Positions 18,101-25,276 of a stretch of 64,000 nt of DNA are shown here, piece by piece (position 1 is the first letter of the stretch; every line of letters begins with the position of its first letter). The position numbers were made by a program, and so were the translations under genes. The DNA is from Gordonia tangerina (GTDB lineage: Bacteria > Actinomycetota > Actinomycetes > Mycobacteriales > Mycobacteriaceae): contig NZ_JAKGCU010000001.1 in NCBI RefSeq assembly GCF_021556435.1, positions 124,001 through 188,000 of the forward strand, given 5' to 3'. The notes beneath the pieces were generated by a model. The model was not told where the DNA came from. It was given only the letters and a program-made list of their open reading frames with translations, and did not search any database.

Positions 18101-18220
18101 ATGCCCACTCCGCATAAGACCACCAACAAGAACAAGGCCCCGCAGACCCCCGCCCGCCGCCGCCGTCGCGTGCGTCACTGGGACCAGCGCACCCGTCGCT
18201 GGCTCTGGATCTGGCAGTGA
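18101..18220 (+). CDS. Small Arg/Trp-rich peptide A (39 residues)
   Basis: ATG 18101, with GAAAGG seven bases upstream. Sequence layout: MPTPHKTTNKNK, a Pro-rich stretch, then RRRRRVRHWDQRTRRW ending LWIWQ. It is paralogous to the 34-residue peptide at 38030: both start MPTP, carry a five-Arg run, then V-R and an Arg/Trp C-terminus. Net charge is strongly positive, so a nucleic-acid or membrane/ribosome contact is likely, but the function is unknown. A strong terminator hairpin follows at 18259, marking a self-contained gene. Confidence 0.7.
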   Translation: MPTPHKTTNKNKAPQTPARRRRRVRHWDQRTRRWLWIWQ

Positions 18221-18258
18221 CCTGCGGCCGCCGCTAGCTTCGGGCTTCGCCCTCCCCC

Positions 18259-18291
18259 GCAACCCCGTCGTGGACGCCACGGCGGGGTTGC
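18259..18291 (+). terminator. Hairpin terminator of peptide A
   Basis: Outer stem GCAACCCCG / CGGGGTTGC (9 bp) continues into an inner stem CGTGG / CCACG with a 3-nt loop, 38 bp after the peptide stop. Confidence 0.75.
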
Positions 18292-18299
18292 CGCCGTCG

Positions 18300-18540
18300 C
18301 CACCCCTTCGGCGGTCGAGTAGTCCGAGCCGCCTACCTGTTGGTCGAGTGGTGCGGAGCGGCCCCTTCGGTGGTCGAGTGGTGCGCAGCCGCCCCCTTCG
18401 GTGGCTGAGTGGTGCGCAGCCGCTCCCTTCGGTGATTGAGTGGTGCGCAGCCGCTCCCTTCGGTGGTTGAGTGGTGCGCAGCCGCCCCCTTCGGTGGTCG
18501 AGTAGATCCGAGCCGCTAGGCGAGGAACGTATCGAGACCA
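18300..18540. repeat. Palindromic repeat array with 31-bp tandem period
   Basis: Five tandem copies with TTCGG at 18366, 18397, 18428, 18459 and 18490, a strict 31-bp period; the unit contains CTTCGGTGGTCGAGTGGTGC and GCAGCCGCC. The array is bracketed by ordinary family units GGTCGAGTAG...CGTATCGAGACCACAC. It fills the gap before the nitrilase-type operon. There are no unique spacers, so it is not a CRISPR array. Confidence 0.85.
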
Positions 18541-18756
18541 CACAGCCGCACAGCGGGCCATGTTAACGAAACCCGTGCCGCAATTATTCTCCCGGTAACC
18601 ACCACGCAATAGATCGGGCGTGAACTGAATGTCGTAGCCGCCCGACGGCTACAACCCCGATCTCCGGATCGAATCCTCTTGCGAGGCAGCGTCGCCTCGA
18701 CTTCCGCTAACCGGGTCGACGGCCGTGAACCGTCGTGCCTCATTCTAGGAGACTCC

Positions 18757-19281
18757 GTGCCTACTTTCGACGAGACCATCACCGACAACATCGCCACGTC
18801 ACTCGGTGAGATCCCGCACCCCTCGCTGCCGAAGGGTTCCAACATCTACGGTGGCACCAAGATCTTCCCCGACTACCAGGCCGAGGACGGCGAGACCTAC
18901 TTCACCCTCGTGCACGGCATCGCCCACGAATCGTCGGTGTCGTTCGTCGCGGTTCTGCAGGCCACCCGCGCACTGCGCAAGGGTTTTGAATCTGCCATCT
19001 ACTTCTACGGGCCCGGCGCCATCAATTGCCTTGCCACCCGAGGCTTTCCGAAGACCGGTGACTCCGGCTTCCCGGGTGAGCAGAACATCAACGACTCGCT
19101 GGCAACCTTCATCTCCGAGGGTGGCACCGTGTTCTGCTGCCGCTTCGGTCTGGCCCTGCACGGTGGCCGCGAGGAGGATCTCATCGAAGGCGTGATTCCT
19201 GCCCATCCACTCGATGTCCAGGACGCGATCATCCACTACGCGCGCAAGGGCGCGATCATCAACTCCACCTACATGGTGTGA
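18757..19281 (+). CDS. MSMEG_0572/Sll0783-family nitrogen-starvation protein
   Basis: 174 residues from GTG 18757, with AGGAGA upstream; the frame to 18679 extends into a region without an RBS. First gene of the nitrilase-type cluster. The family name comes from Synechocystis Sll0783, induced on nitrogen starvation. Features: an N-terminal TFDETITDNIATSL, and a well-ordered domain with a putative Cys pair (GTVFCCRFGLALHGG). No catalytic motif is recognised; the fold is probably DsrE-like. It is co-transcribed with the carbon-nitrogen hydrolase 20 bp downstream. Confidence 0.85.
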   Translation: MPTFDETITDNIATSLGEIPHPSLPKGSNIYGGTKIFPDYQAEDGETYFTLVHGIAHESSVSFVAVLQATRALRKGFESAIYFYGPGAINCLATRGFPKTGDSGFPGEQNINDSLATFISEGGTVFCCRFGLALHGGREEDLIEGVIPAHPLDVQDAIIHYARKGAIINSTYMV

Positions 19282-19301
19282 CCGAGCCCGAGGCAAACCT
19301 C

Positions 19302-20201
19302 ATGACCACCATCGCCGCGGTCGCGGCCAATTTCACCCGCGACCTCGAACAGAACTACGCAACCATCGCCGACTACGTGGTGCAGGCCCGCGAGCGGGGC
19401 GTCGACTTCCTGGTCTTCCCCGAAGCGGCCATCGGCGGCTACCTCTCGTCACTCGGCAATCACGGTGACACCGTCAAGAACGCCAATCGGTCGCTGCCGC
19501 CGGCGATCAGCCTGGATGGGCCGGAAATCCAACGCGTGCAATCGATCATCGGTGACATGGTGATCGCCATCGGCTTCTGCGAGATCGCCGACGACGGGGA
19601 GACCCGCTACAACGCGGCGGCTGTGCTCGACGGCTCGCAGATCTACGGCAGTTATCGCAAGGTGCATCAGCCGCTGGGTGAGAACATGTCGTATTCGTCG
19701 GGAACCGACTACGGCGTATTCGACACCCCGGTCGGACGGGTCGGACTTCAGATCTGTTATGACAAAGCGTTTCCCGAAGCCGCGCGGGTGATGGCACTCA
19801 ACGGGGCCGAGATCATCGCGAGCCTGTCGGCGTGGCCTGCTGCCCGCACGGCCACCGCCGAGAATCTGCAGGACGACCGGTGGACCTACCGGTTCAACCT
19901 GTTCGACACCGCGCGTGCCCTCGACAACCAGGTGTTCTGGATCGCGTCCAACCAATCCGGAACCTTTGGCTCGCTGCGCTACGTCGGCAACGCGAAGATC
20001 GTCGATCCCGGTGGCAATATTCTCGACACCACCCTGCTCGGCAGCGGCATGGCCGTGGCCGACGTCGACATCGCCGGAACCTTCACCGCCATGCGTGGCG
20101 GCATGTTCCACCTGCGGGATCGTCGGCCCGACGCCTACGGCGTACTCACCGAACTCGACGCGACCGGAACCGCACCTTGGCGGGATCTGTCGCATGCCTG
20201 A
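19302..20201 (+). CDS. Carbon-nitrogen hydrolase (nitrilase superfamily), intact triad
   Basis: 299 residues from ATG 19302 (an in-frame GTG at 19278 overlaps the previous stop and is possible). The catalytic triad of the superfamily is complete: Glu41 in FPEAAIGG, Lys120 in YRKVHQPL, Cys152 in LQICYDKAFPE. It is therefore a nitrilase or amidase that forms a thioester with its substrate. It matches MSMEG_0571 in order. In related Nit1C clusters the hydrolase is linked to cyanide/nitrile assimilation in Pseudomonas fluorescens; direct transfer of that role is inference. Confidence 0.88.
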   Translation: MTTIAAVAANFTRDLEQNYATIADYVVQARERGVDFLVFPEAAIGGYLSSLGNHGDTVKNANRSLPPAISLDGPEIQRVQSIIGDMVIAIGFCEIADDGETRYNAAAVLDGSQIYGSYRKVHQPLGENMSYSSGTDYGVFDTPVGRVGLQICYDKAFPEAARVMALNGAEIIASLSAWPAARTATAENLQDDRWTYRFNLFDTARALDNQVFWIASNQSGTFGSLRYVGNAKIVDPGGNILDTTLLGSGMAVADVDIAGTFTAMRGGMFHLRDRRPDAYGVLTELDATGTAPWRDLSHA

Positions 20202-20502
20202 GATGACGTTCACCGTCCGCTGGCCGGACGGCCAAGTGCAGCAATGCTATTCGCCGAGCCTGGTGATGCACGACCACCTTGTCGTCGGGCAACATTATAC
20301 GGTCGACGAGTTCACCAGCCGCGCCACCACGGCACTCGGTGAGGCCGCCGAGCGGGTGCGGGCGAAGTTCGGTTTCGCCTGTACGTCGGCCGCCGCCTCC
20401 GCCGACGACATCATCCGAACCGCGCAACACCACGAACCAGACGCCTCCGTCGAAGTCGTCCGCATGTACCCGCCCCTGCCCATTCCACTGGAGACATCAT
20501 GA
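20194..20502 (+). CDS. MSMEG_0570-family small protein
   Basis: 102 residues from ATG 20194 (MPEMTFTVRWPDG), overlapping the hydrolase by 8 bp; the next gene overlaps its stop (ATGA). Family features: an N-terminal beta pair (VRWPDGQVQQCYSPS), Asp-His at LVMHDHL, then an Ala-rich helix with RVRAKFGFACTSA. No known biochemical activity; always found beside the MSMEG_0569 flavoprotein, so it may be a partner or chaperone. Confidence 0.82.
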   Translation: MPEMTFTVRWPDGQVQQCYSPSLVMHDHLVVGQHYTVDEFTSRATTALGEAAERVRAKFGFACTSAAASADDIIRTAQHHEPDASVEVVRMYPPLPIPLETS

Positions 20503-21776
20503 GCGCTCCCGCTCATCACCCCGTCGTGATCATCGGCGCCGGCCAGGCCGGACTCTCGGTCAGCTGGTACCTCGGTAACGCCGGCATCGACCACCTTGTC
20601 GTCGAAGCAGAGACCCCCACCCACGCCTGGGCCGACTCACGCTGGGACAACTTCACTCTCGTCACCCCCAACTGGCATTGTCGACTACCCGGCTACACCT
20701 ACGACGGCCCTGACCCGGACGGCTTCATGACCCGCGACGAGGTGGTCGATTGGCTCGCGGGCTGGCTCGACACCTTCGATCCGCCGGTACGCACCCACAC
20801 CAGGGTCACCCGGCTGCGCCGGCCCGGCCATAGCGGCTTCGAACTCACCCTGGCCGGCTCCGACGGTGTGGAACTGGTGACCTGTGACCAGGTGGTGATC
20901 GCCACCGGCGGCTACCCACTGCCGGTCATCCCGCCCTACGCGTCGTCACTCGACCAGTCGATCACCCAGATCCACTCCGAGCAGTACTTCAATTCCGAGC
21001 AGCTCCCCGACGGTGCGGTGCTCGTCGTCGGCTCCGGCCAGTCCGGGGCGCAGATCGCCGAAGACCTGCACCTGGCCGGCCGGCAGGTACACCTGGCCAT
21101 CGGCAACGCGCCGCGCGTGGCCCGCTTCTACCGGGGCCGCGACTGCATGACCTGGCTCGCCGACATGGGACTCTACGACACACCCGCCCAAGAGTATCCG
21201 GGAGGCAAAGCCGCGCAGGAGAAAACGAATCATTACGTGACCGGCCGCGACGGGGGTCGGGATGTGGATCTGCGCCAGTTCGCCGCCGAGGGCATGCAGC
21301 TTTACGGCACCCTGACCGACGGCAAGGACACAGCGCTGCGGTTCGCCCCGACTCTGACCACAGCCCTGGACAAGGCCGATTCCGTCTACAACTCCATCTG
21401 CGCCGACATCGACCGCCACATCGAAGCCGCCGGCATCGACGCCCCACCACCGACTCGCTACGAACCGGTGTGGACACCCGAGGCCGATCCCACCGAGCTC
21501 GACCTCACCGATGCCGGCATCACCAGCATCGTGTGGGCCATCGGGTTTCGACCCGACTACCGGTGGATCGAGGTCAGCGCGTTCGACGGCGGCGGTCGGC
21601 CCATGCAGACCCGCGGCGTCACCCAGGTGCCCGGTCTGAGCTTCATCGGTCTGCCGTGGATGCACACCTGGGGTTCGGGCCGGTTCCTGGGCATCGAGCG
21701 CGACGCCCGACATGTCGCCGACACCATCATCGACGGCCTGCGCGCCACTGCTCCGCGCCTTGCCGCTGTCCGGTAG
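20499..21776 (+). CDS. MSMEG_0569-family flavin-dependent oxidoreductase
   Basis: 425 residues. Two dinucleotide folds typical of FAD/NADPH monooxygenases: VVIIGAGQAGLSVSWYL at residues 7-23 for FAD, and VLVVGSGQSGAQIAEDL near 175 for NADPH. An ATG motif (VVIATGGYP) lies between them. Sequence style is like flavin-containing/Baeyer-Villiger monooxygenases, but the cluster assignment is better than the substrate guess. Probably oxidises the nitrogen-containing intermediate made or used by the radical SAM protein and hydrolase. Confidence 0.87.
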   Translation: MSAPAHHPVVIIGAGQAGLSVSWYLGNAGIDHLVVEAETPTHAWADSRWDNFTLVTPNWHCRLPGYTYDGPDPDGFMTRDEVVDWLAGWLDTFDPPVRTHTRVTRLRRPGHSGFELTLAGSDGVELVTCDQVVIATGGYPLPVIPPYASSLDQSITQIHSEQYFNSEQLPDGAVLVVGSGQSGAQIAEDLHLAGRQVHLAIGNAPRVARFYRGRDCMTWLADMGLYDTPAQEYPGGKAAQEKTNHYVTGRDGGRDVDLRQFAAEGMQLYGTLTDGKDTALRFAPTLTTALDKADSVYNSICADIDRHIEAAGIDAPPPTRYEPVWTPEADPTELDLTDAGITSIVWAIGFRPDYRWIEVSAFDGGGRPMQTRGVTQVPGLSFIGLPWMHTWGSGRFLGIERDARHVADTIIDGLRATAPRLAAVR

Positions 21777-21788
21777 GCAGGCTATCCG

Positions 21789-21938
21789 ATGGCACGCCAA
21801 CCGATCTCTCACCTACCTGACCGCACAAGTCTGGCCCATCGACCACTCCGCAACGACGCGGGCAAGATCCGCCGGCGGTCGCTGACCGGCTGCAGCCCGG
21901 AACTGGCGACCCTGCACGTGAACGGAGTACCCACATGA
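21789..21938 (+). CDS. Possible 49-residue ORF ahead of the radical SAM gene
   Basis: ATG 21789, with GGCAGG a few bases upstream; the stop TGA is embedded in the ATGA that starts the radical SAM gene. It begins 12 bp after the flavoprotein stop and fills the only sizeable gap in the operon. The composition is Arg-rich (GKIRRRSLTGC) with one Cys. Third-position GC (~65%) is lower than in neighbouring genes, which weakens the case. No homologue recognised. It may be translated only to couple ribosomes to the next gene. Confidence 0.3.
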   Translation: MARQPISHLPDRTSLAHRPLRNDAGKIRRRSLTGCSPELATLHVNGVPT

Positions 21939-22990
21939 CCGTGTCCACCCGAGTCGACCTCGCCCTGCTCGGTATCCGCGGCACCCCGCCGGTCAATCGC
22001 ACCGGCGGCGCCGGACCGTCCGACGACGGTCACTTGCTGATCGATGGCCTCAACGCTGCGATACCACGAAACCCGAACAGTCCATTCATCTTCGACGGCG
22101 ACCGCGTTCTATTCGACGGTGTCGACGCGGGTGTCGAGGTGGCGACGATCGGGCGGCCCCGCTTCTACGATCTCACCACCGACGACGGGGTGCCGTATGA
22201 GCAGATCGCCAAACTGCACGGCGCCGACGTGCTGGCCACCACCGTGGTACAGACCTGCATCCGCTACGCAGAAGACCAGCGCTGCCGCTTCTGCTCTATC
22301 GAGGAATCGCTGCGGTCCGGGGCGACAGTGGCGGTGAAGAAACCCGAGCAGCTCGCCGACGTGGCCCGCGCCGCCGTCGAACTCGACGGGATCACCCAGA
22401 TGGTGATGACCACCGGGACGTCGAACGGTAAGGACCGCGGCGCCAAGCATCTCGCGCGCTGCGTGCGGGCGGTGAAGGCGGCCGTGCCGGATCTCCCCAT
22501 CCAGGTGCAGTGTGAACCGCCCGCCGACCTCGTCACCATCACCGACCTCCGGGACGCCGGCGCCGACGCGATCGGCATCCACGTCGAATCCCTCGACGAC
22601 GACGTACGCCGACGCTGGATGCCCGGCAAGGCGACGGTGTCCCTGGACGATTACCGCGCCGCTTGGGCCGAGGCGGTGCGGGTGTTCGGCCGCAACCAGG
22701 TGTCCACGTACCTGCTCGTCGGTCTGGGCGATAACCCCGACGAGATGATCGCCGGCGCCAAAGAACTCGCCGACACCGGCGTCTACCCGTTCATCGTGCC
22801 GTTCCGGCCGCACGCAGGCACCCTCGCGGTGGACGTGGACCATGCTGCCGGGCCCGACCCAGCCATCGTCGAGAAGATCAGTCGCGAGGTCGCCGTGCAC
22901 CTGCAGTGGATCGGGATGACCGGCTCCGAGCAACGTGCCGGCTGTGCCGCCTGCGGGGCCTGCGGCGTCCTGCAGAACGTGGGAGGCTGA
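21935..22990 (+). CDS. MSMEG_0568-family radical SAM protein
   Basis: 351 residues. The iron-sulfur site is an unusual CX8CX2C: Cys108, Cys117 and Cys120 (CIRYAEDQRCRFC), instead of CX3CX2C. A TIM-barrel core follows, with TGTSNGKDRG, QCEPPADL and a GIHVESLDD strand. The C-terminus carries three more Cys in CX2CX2C (337, 340, 343), which could hold a second cluster. It belongs to the cluster core with the flavoprotein and hydrolase. Reaction unknown. Confidence 0.87.
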   Translation: MTVSTRVDLALLGIRGTPPVNRTGGAGPSDDGHLLIDGLNAAIPRNPNSPFIFDGDRVLFDGVDAGVEVATIGRPRFYDLTTDDGVPYEQIAKLHGADVLATTVVQTCIRYAEDQRCRFCSIEESLRSGATVAVKKPEQLADVARAAVELDGITQMVMTTGTSNGKDRGAKHLARCVRAVKAAVPDLPIQVQCEPPADLVTITDLRDAGADAIGIHVESLDDDVRRRWMPGKATVSLDDYRAAWAEAVRVFGRNQVSTYLLVGLGDNPDEMIAGAKELADTGVYPFIVPFRPHAGTLAVDVDHAAGPDPAIVEKISREVAVHLQWIGMTGSEQRAGCAACGACGVLQNVGG

Positions 22991-22993
22991 CCG

Positions 22994-24430
22994 ATGCTGG
23001 ACGGCACCCACACGATGATCCCGGCGCTGCGGCCATCCGGCGACCTGTCGATCTTGGCCGGCACCCGAGGCCGCCCCATGCCGCCGTACCTGATCCAAGT
23101 GGTCGACACACCCGACAAGTTGTCCTCGTATCACGCGCTGCGCCACCGCGAATTCGTCGAGCGACAGGGTCTTTTCGACCGCACCGATCGTGACGACACC
23201 GACGACGATCCACGTGCTGTGGTGCTCGCCGCCGTGACCGGCGACGGCACGCTGATCGGGGGCGTGCGGGTGGCGCCGTGCACCGCCACCGACATCGGCT
23301 GGTGGTCGGGCAGCCGACTCGTTGTCGCCGACCCGGCGCACGCCGCCGGTATCGGCGCCGCGCTGGTTCGCGCCGCATGCGCCTACGTGGAGTCCGTTGG
23401 GGTGGTGCGGTTCGACGCGACCGTGCAGGACCGCTACGCGGGGATGTTCCGCACCCTCGGCTGGGAGGACCGCGCTGCGGGCCCGACACTCGCCGGACGT
23501 GCCCACCGCGAGATGCGGTGGCCCATCGGGCACATCCAGCAGACCGCCGACTCCACCAAAGCCATTCTCGCCGACGTTCTCGCTCCACTCGGTCGGCAGC
23601 CGGGAGGATTGGGTCCCAGTGGCTTCCGCGGCGACGACGGTGTGCCGGTACCCGAGTCCGACGTGATCGCTGCCTGCGACGCCATCCTGCCGGCCATGGT
23701 CGACCGCGACCCGGAATGGGCGGGCTGGTGTTCGGTGCTGGTCAACCTCAACGATCTCACCGCGATGGGTGCCGCACCCCTGGGCTTGCTCGATGCCGTT
23801 GCCGCGCCGACCCGATCACATCTGACCCGCATCATGCGAGGTGTCGCCTCGGCCGCGCAGGCGTGGCGGGCGCCCGTGCTCGGTGGGCACACCCAGTTGG
23901 GTGTGCACGCGTCGCTGTCGGTCACGGCGCTGGGTCGCACCGCGAGACCGGTCCCGGCCGGCGGCGGCCGGGTCGGCGACACCGTCTCGCTGATCGCAGA
24001 CCTCGGCGGCGGCTGGCGACCCGGCTACCACGGACGGCAATGGGACTCCAGCAGCGCACGATCCGCCGACGAACTCGCCGACATGGCCGGACTGATCCGA
24101 CGACTGCAGCCGGCCGCGGCCAAGGACGTCAGCATGGCCGGCGTTGCCGGGACTCTCGGCATGCTGGCCGAGGCGTCCGGGACGGGCGCCGAACTCGATG
24201 TCGCCGCGATCCCGCGGCCGACCGACGCGAGTATGGGCAACTGGCTCACCTGCTTCCCCGGTTACGCGATGCTGGTGGCAGATCGGCATGCGCACGACAC
24301 CGTTGCCGGGCCCACCGTCGGCGCATCGTGCGGACGGCTGACCGGTGACCCGGGTGTGCGACTACGCTGGCCCGACGGTGAGGTGACGGTCGCCGTCGCA
24401 TCCACGGTCACCGGATTGGGCGCCGCGTGA
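22994..24430 (+). CDS. MSMEG_0567-family fusion: GNAT acetyltransferase plus AIR synthase-like domain
   Basis: 478 residues. Residues 1-~185 are a GNAT-type N-acetyltransferase (LSSYHALRHREFVERQGLF, RVAPCTATDIGWWSGSRLVVADPAHAAGIGAALVRAACAY as the acetyl-CoA loop). Residues ~190-478 are an AIR synthase/ThiL-like ATP-binding domain (LVNLNDLTAMGAAPLGLLDA, HTQLGVHASLSVTALGR, KDVSMAGVAGTLGMLAEASG). In Synechocystis these are two genes, sll0786 and sll0787; here one chain. It suggests acyl transfer followed by ATP-driven activation of an amide or carboxylate. Three bases separate it from the radical SAM gene. Confidence 0.85.
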   Translation: MLDGTHTMIPALRPSGDLSILAGTRGRPMPPYLIQVVDTPDKLSSYHALRHREFVERQGLFDRTDRDDTDDDPRAVVLAAVTGDGTLIGGVRVAPCTATDIGWWSGSRLVVADPAHAAGIGAALVRAACAYVESVGVVRFDATVQDRYAGMFRTLGWEDRAAGPTLAGRAHREMRWPIGHIQQTADSTKAILADVLAPLGRQPGGLGPSGFRGDDGVPVPESDVIAACDAILPAMVDRDPEWAGWCSVLVNLNDLTAMGAAPLGLLDAVAAPTRSHLTRIMRGVASAAQAWRAPVLGGHTQLGVHASLSVTALGRTARPVPAGGGRVGDTVSLIADLGGGWRPGYHGRQWDSSSARSADELADMAGLIRRLQPAAAKDVSMAGVAGTLGMLAEASGTGAELDVAAIPRPTDASMGNWLTCFPGYAMLVADRHAHDTVAGPTVGASCGRLTGDPGVRLRWPDGEVTVAVASTVTGLGAA

Positions 24431-24445
24431 GTAGAGTCCGATGAC

Positions 24446-25276
24446 ATGACCACGGTCACGCTGGGCGCCCTCGCGGCGCATTTCGGACGCGATGTCCACC
24501 GCGGCGTGTCCAAAGCGGTGGGCATCATCGAAGCCGCCAGGCGAGATGGCGTCGATCTGCTCGTCTTCCCGGACGCCTCGATCGGCGGCTACATCGGCGA
24601 CCTGCGTCGGCCCGACACCACCGAGTTGCCGCCGACACTCGATCCCGACGGTCCCGAACTCGCGGCCATCGCCGCAGCCGCCGGTGCGATGACAGTCTGC
24701 ATCGGGTATACCGAAGCGGCAGAAGGCAAGCGCTACAACAGTGCCGTGTGCCTGTCCGGCGACGGCGTTCTCGGCAGGCATCGCAAGGTGCATCAGCCGG
24801 CGGGAGAGTCGCTCGCCTACGCTGCCGGAGAGTCGTTCTGCGCCTTCGATACCCCGGTGGGTCGAATGGGCATGCTGATCGACTACGACAAGACCTTCCC
24901 GGAATCGGCCCGCACGCTCGCCCTGGATGGTGCGCGGATCATCGCCACCCTCAACGCCTGGCCGGCCAGTGTCACCGACCGGGCGGCACGACTGCCCGCC
25001 GACCGTCAGTCACGGTTGTTCGACCTGTACGACTGTGCGCGCGCCGCCGAGAACCAGGTGTTTGTGGTGTCGTCGAACCTGACCGGTGTCACCGGCTCCC
25101 TGCGATTCCTGGGGCAGGCCAAGGTCGTCGGGCCGGGCGGCGATGTCCTGGCCAATACCCGATCCAAGGGCGGCCTGGCCAAGGTGGACGTGGATGTGAC
25201 CGCCGAGATCACTCGCGCCCGCAAGGTTCTCAACCACCTCGCGGAACTCAAGAGCGAAGCCTACGGACGCCGATGA
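24446..25276 (+). CDS. MSMEG_0566-type carbon-nitrogen hydrolase homologue, triad lost
   Basis: 276 residues, clearly paralogous to the hydrolase at 19302 (same HRKVHQP, TFPESARTLALDGA and NQVFVVSSN blocks). The catalytic residues differ: Glu is Asp43 (FPDASIGG), Lys114 is kept, and the nucleophile Cys is Asp146 (MLIDYDKTFPE; codon GAC at 24889-24891). Without a Cys it cannot act as a normal nitrilase or amidase. It may be a regulatory or structural partner of the active hydrolase, or have evolved another activity. The reading frame is intact and conserved in surrounding residues, so it is not simply decaying. Confidence 0.85.
   Translation: MTTVTLGALAAHFGRDVHRGVSKAVGIIEAARRDGVDLLVFPDASIGGYIGDLRRPDTTELPPTLDPDGPELAAIAAAAGAMTVCIGYTEAAEGKRYNSAVCLSGDGVLGRHRKVHQPAGESLAYAAGESFCAFDTPVGRMGMLIDYDKTFPESARTLALDGARIIATLNAWPASVTDRAARLPADRQSRLFDLYDCARAAENQVFVVSSNLTGVTGSLRFLGQAKVVGPGGDVLANTRSKGGLAKVDVDVTAEITRARKVLNHLAELKSEAYGRR

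Noticed and set aside
18366-18500. Regular 31-bp repeats that look like CRISPR
   Set aside because: The copies are directly adjacent with no unique spacers and no cas genes are near; it is a tandem array of a palindromic repeat unit.
22109-23533. 474-codon reverse open frame across the radical SAM and GNAT genes
   Set aside because: Antisense to two recognised genes; codon pattern is the complement of theirs and no family is seen.
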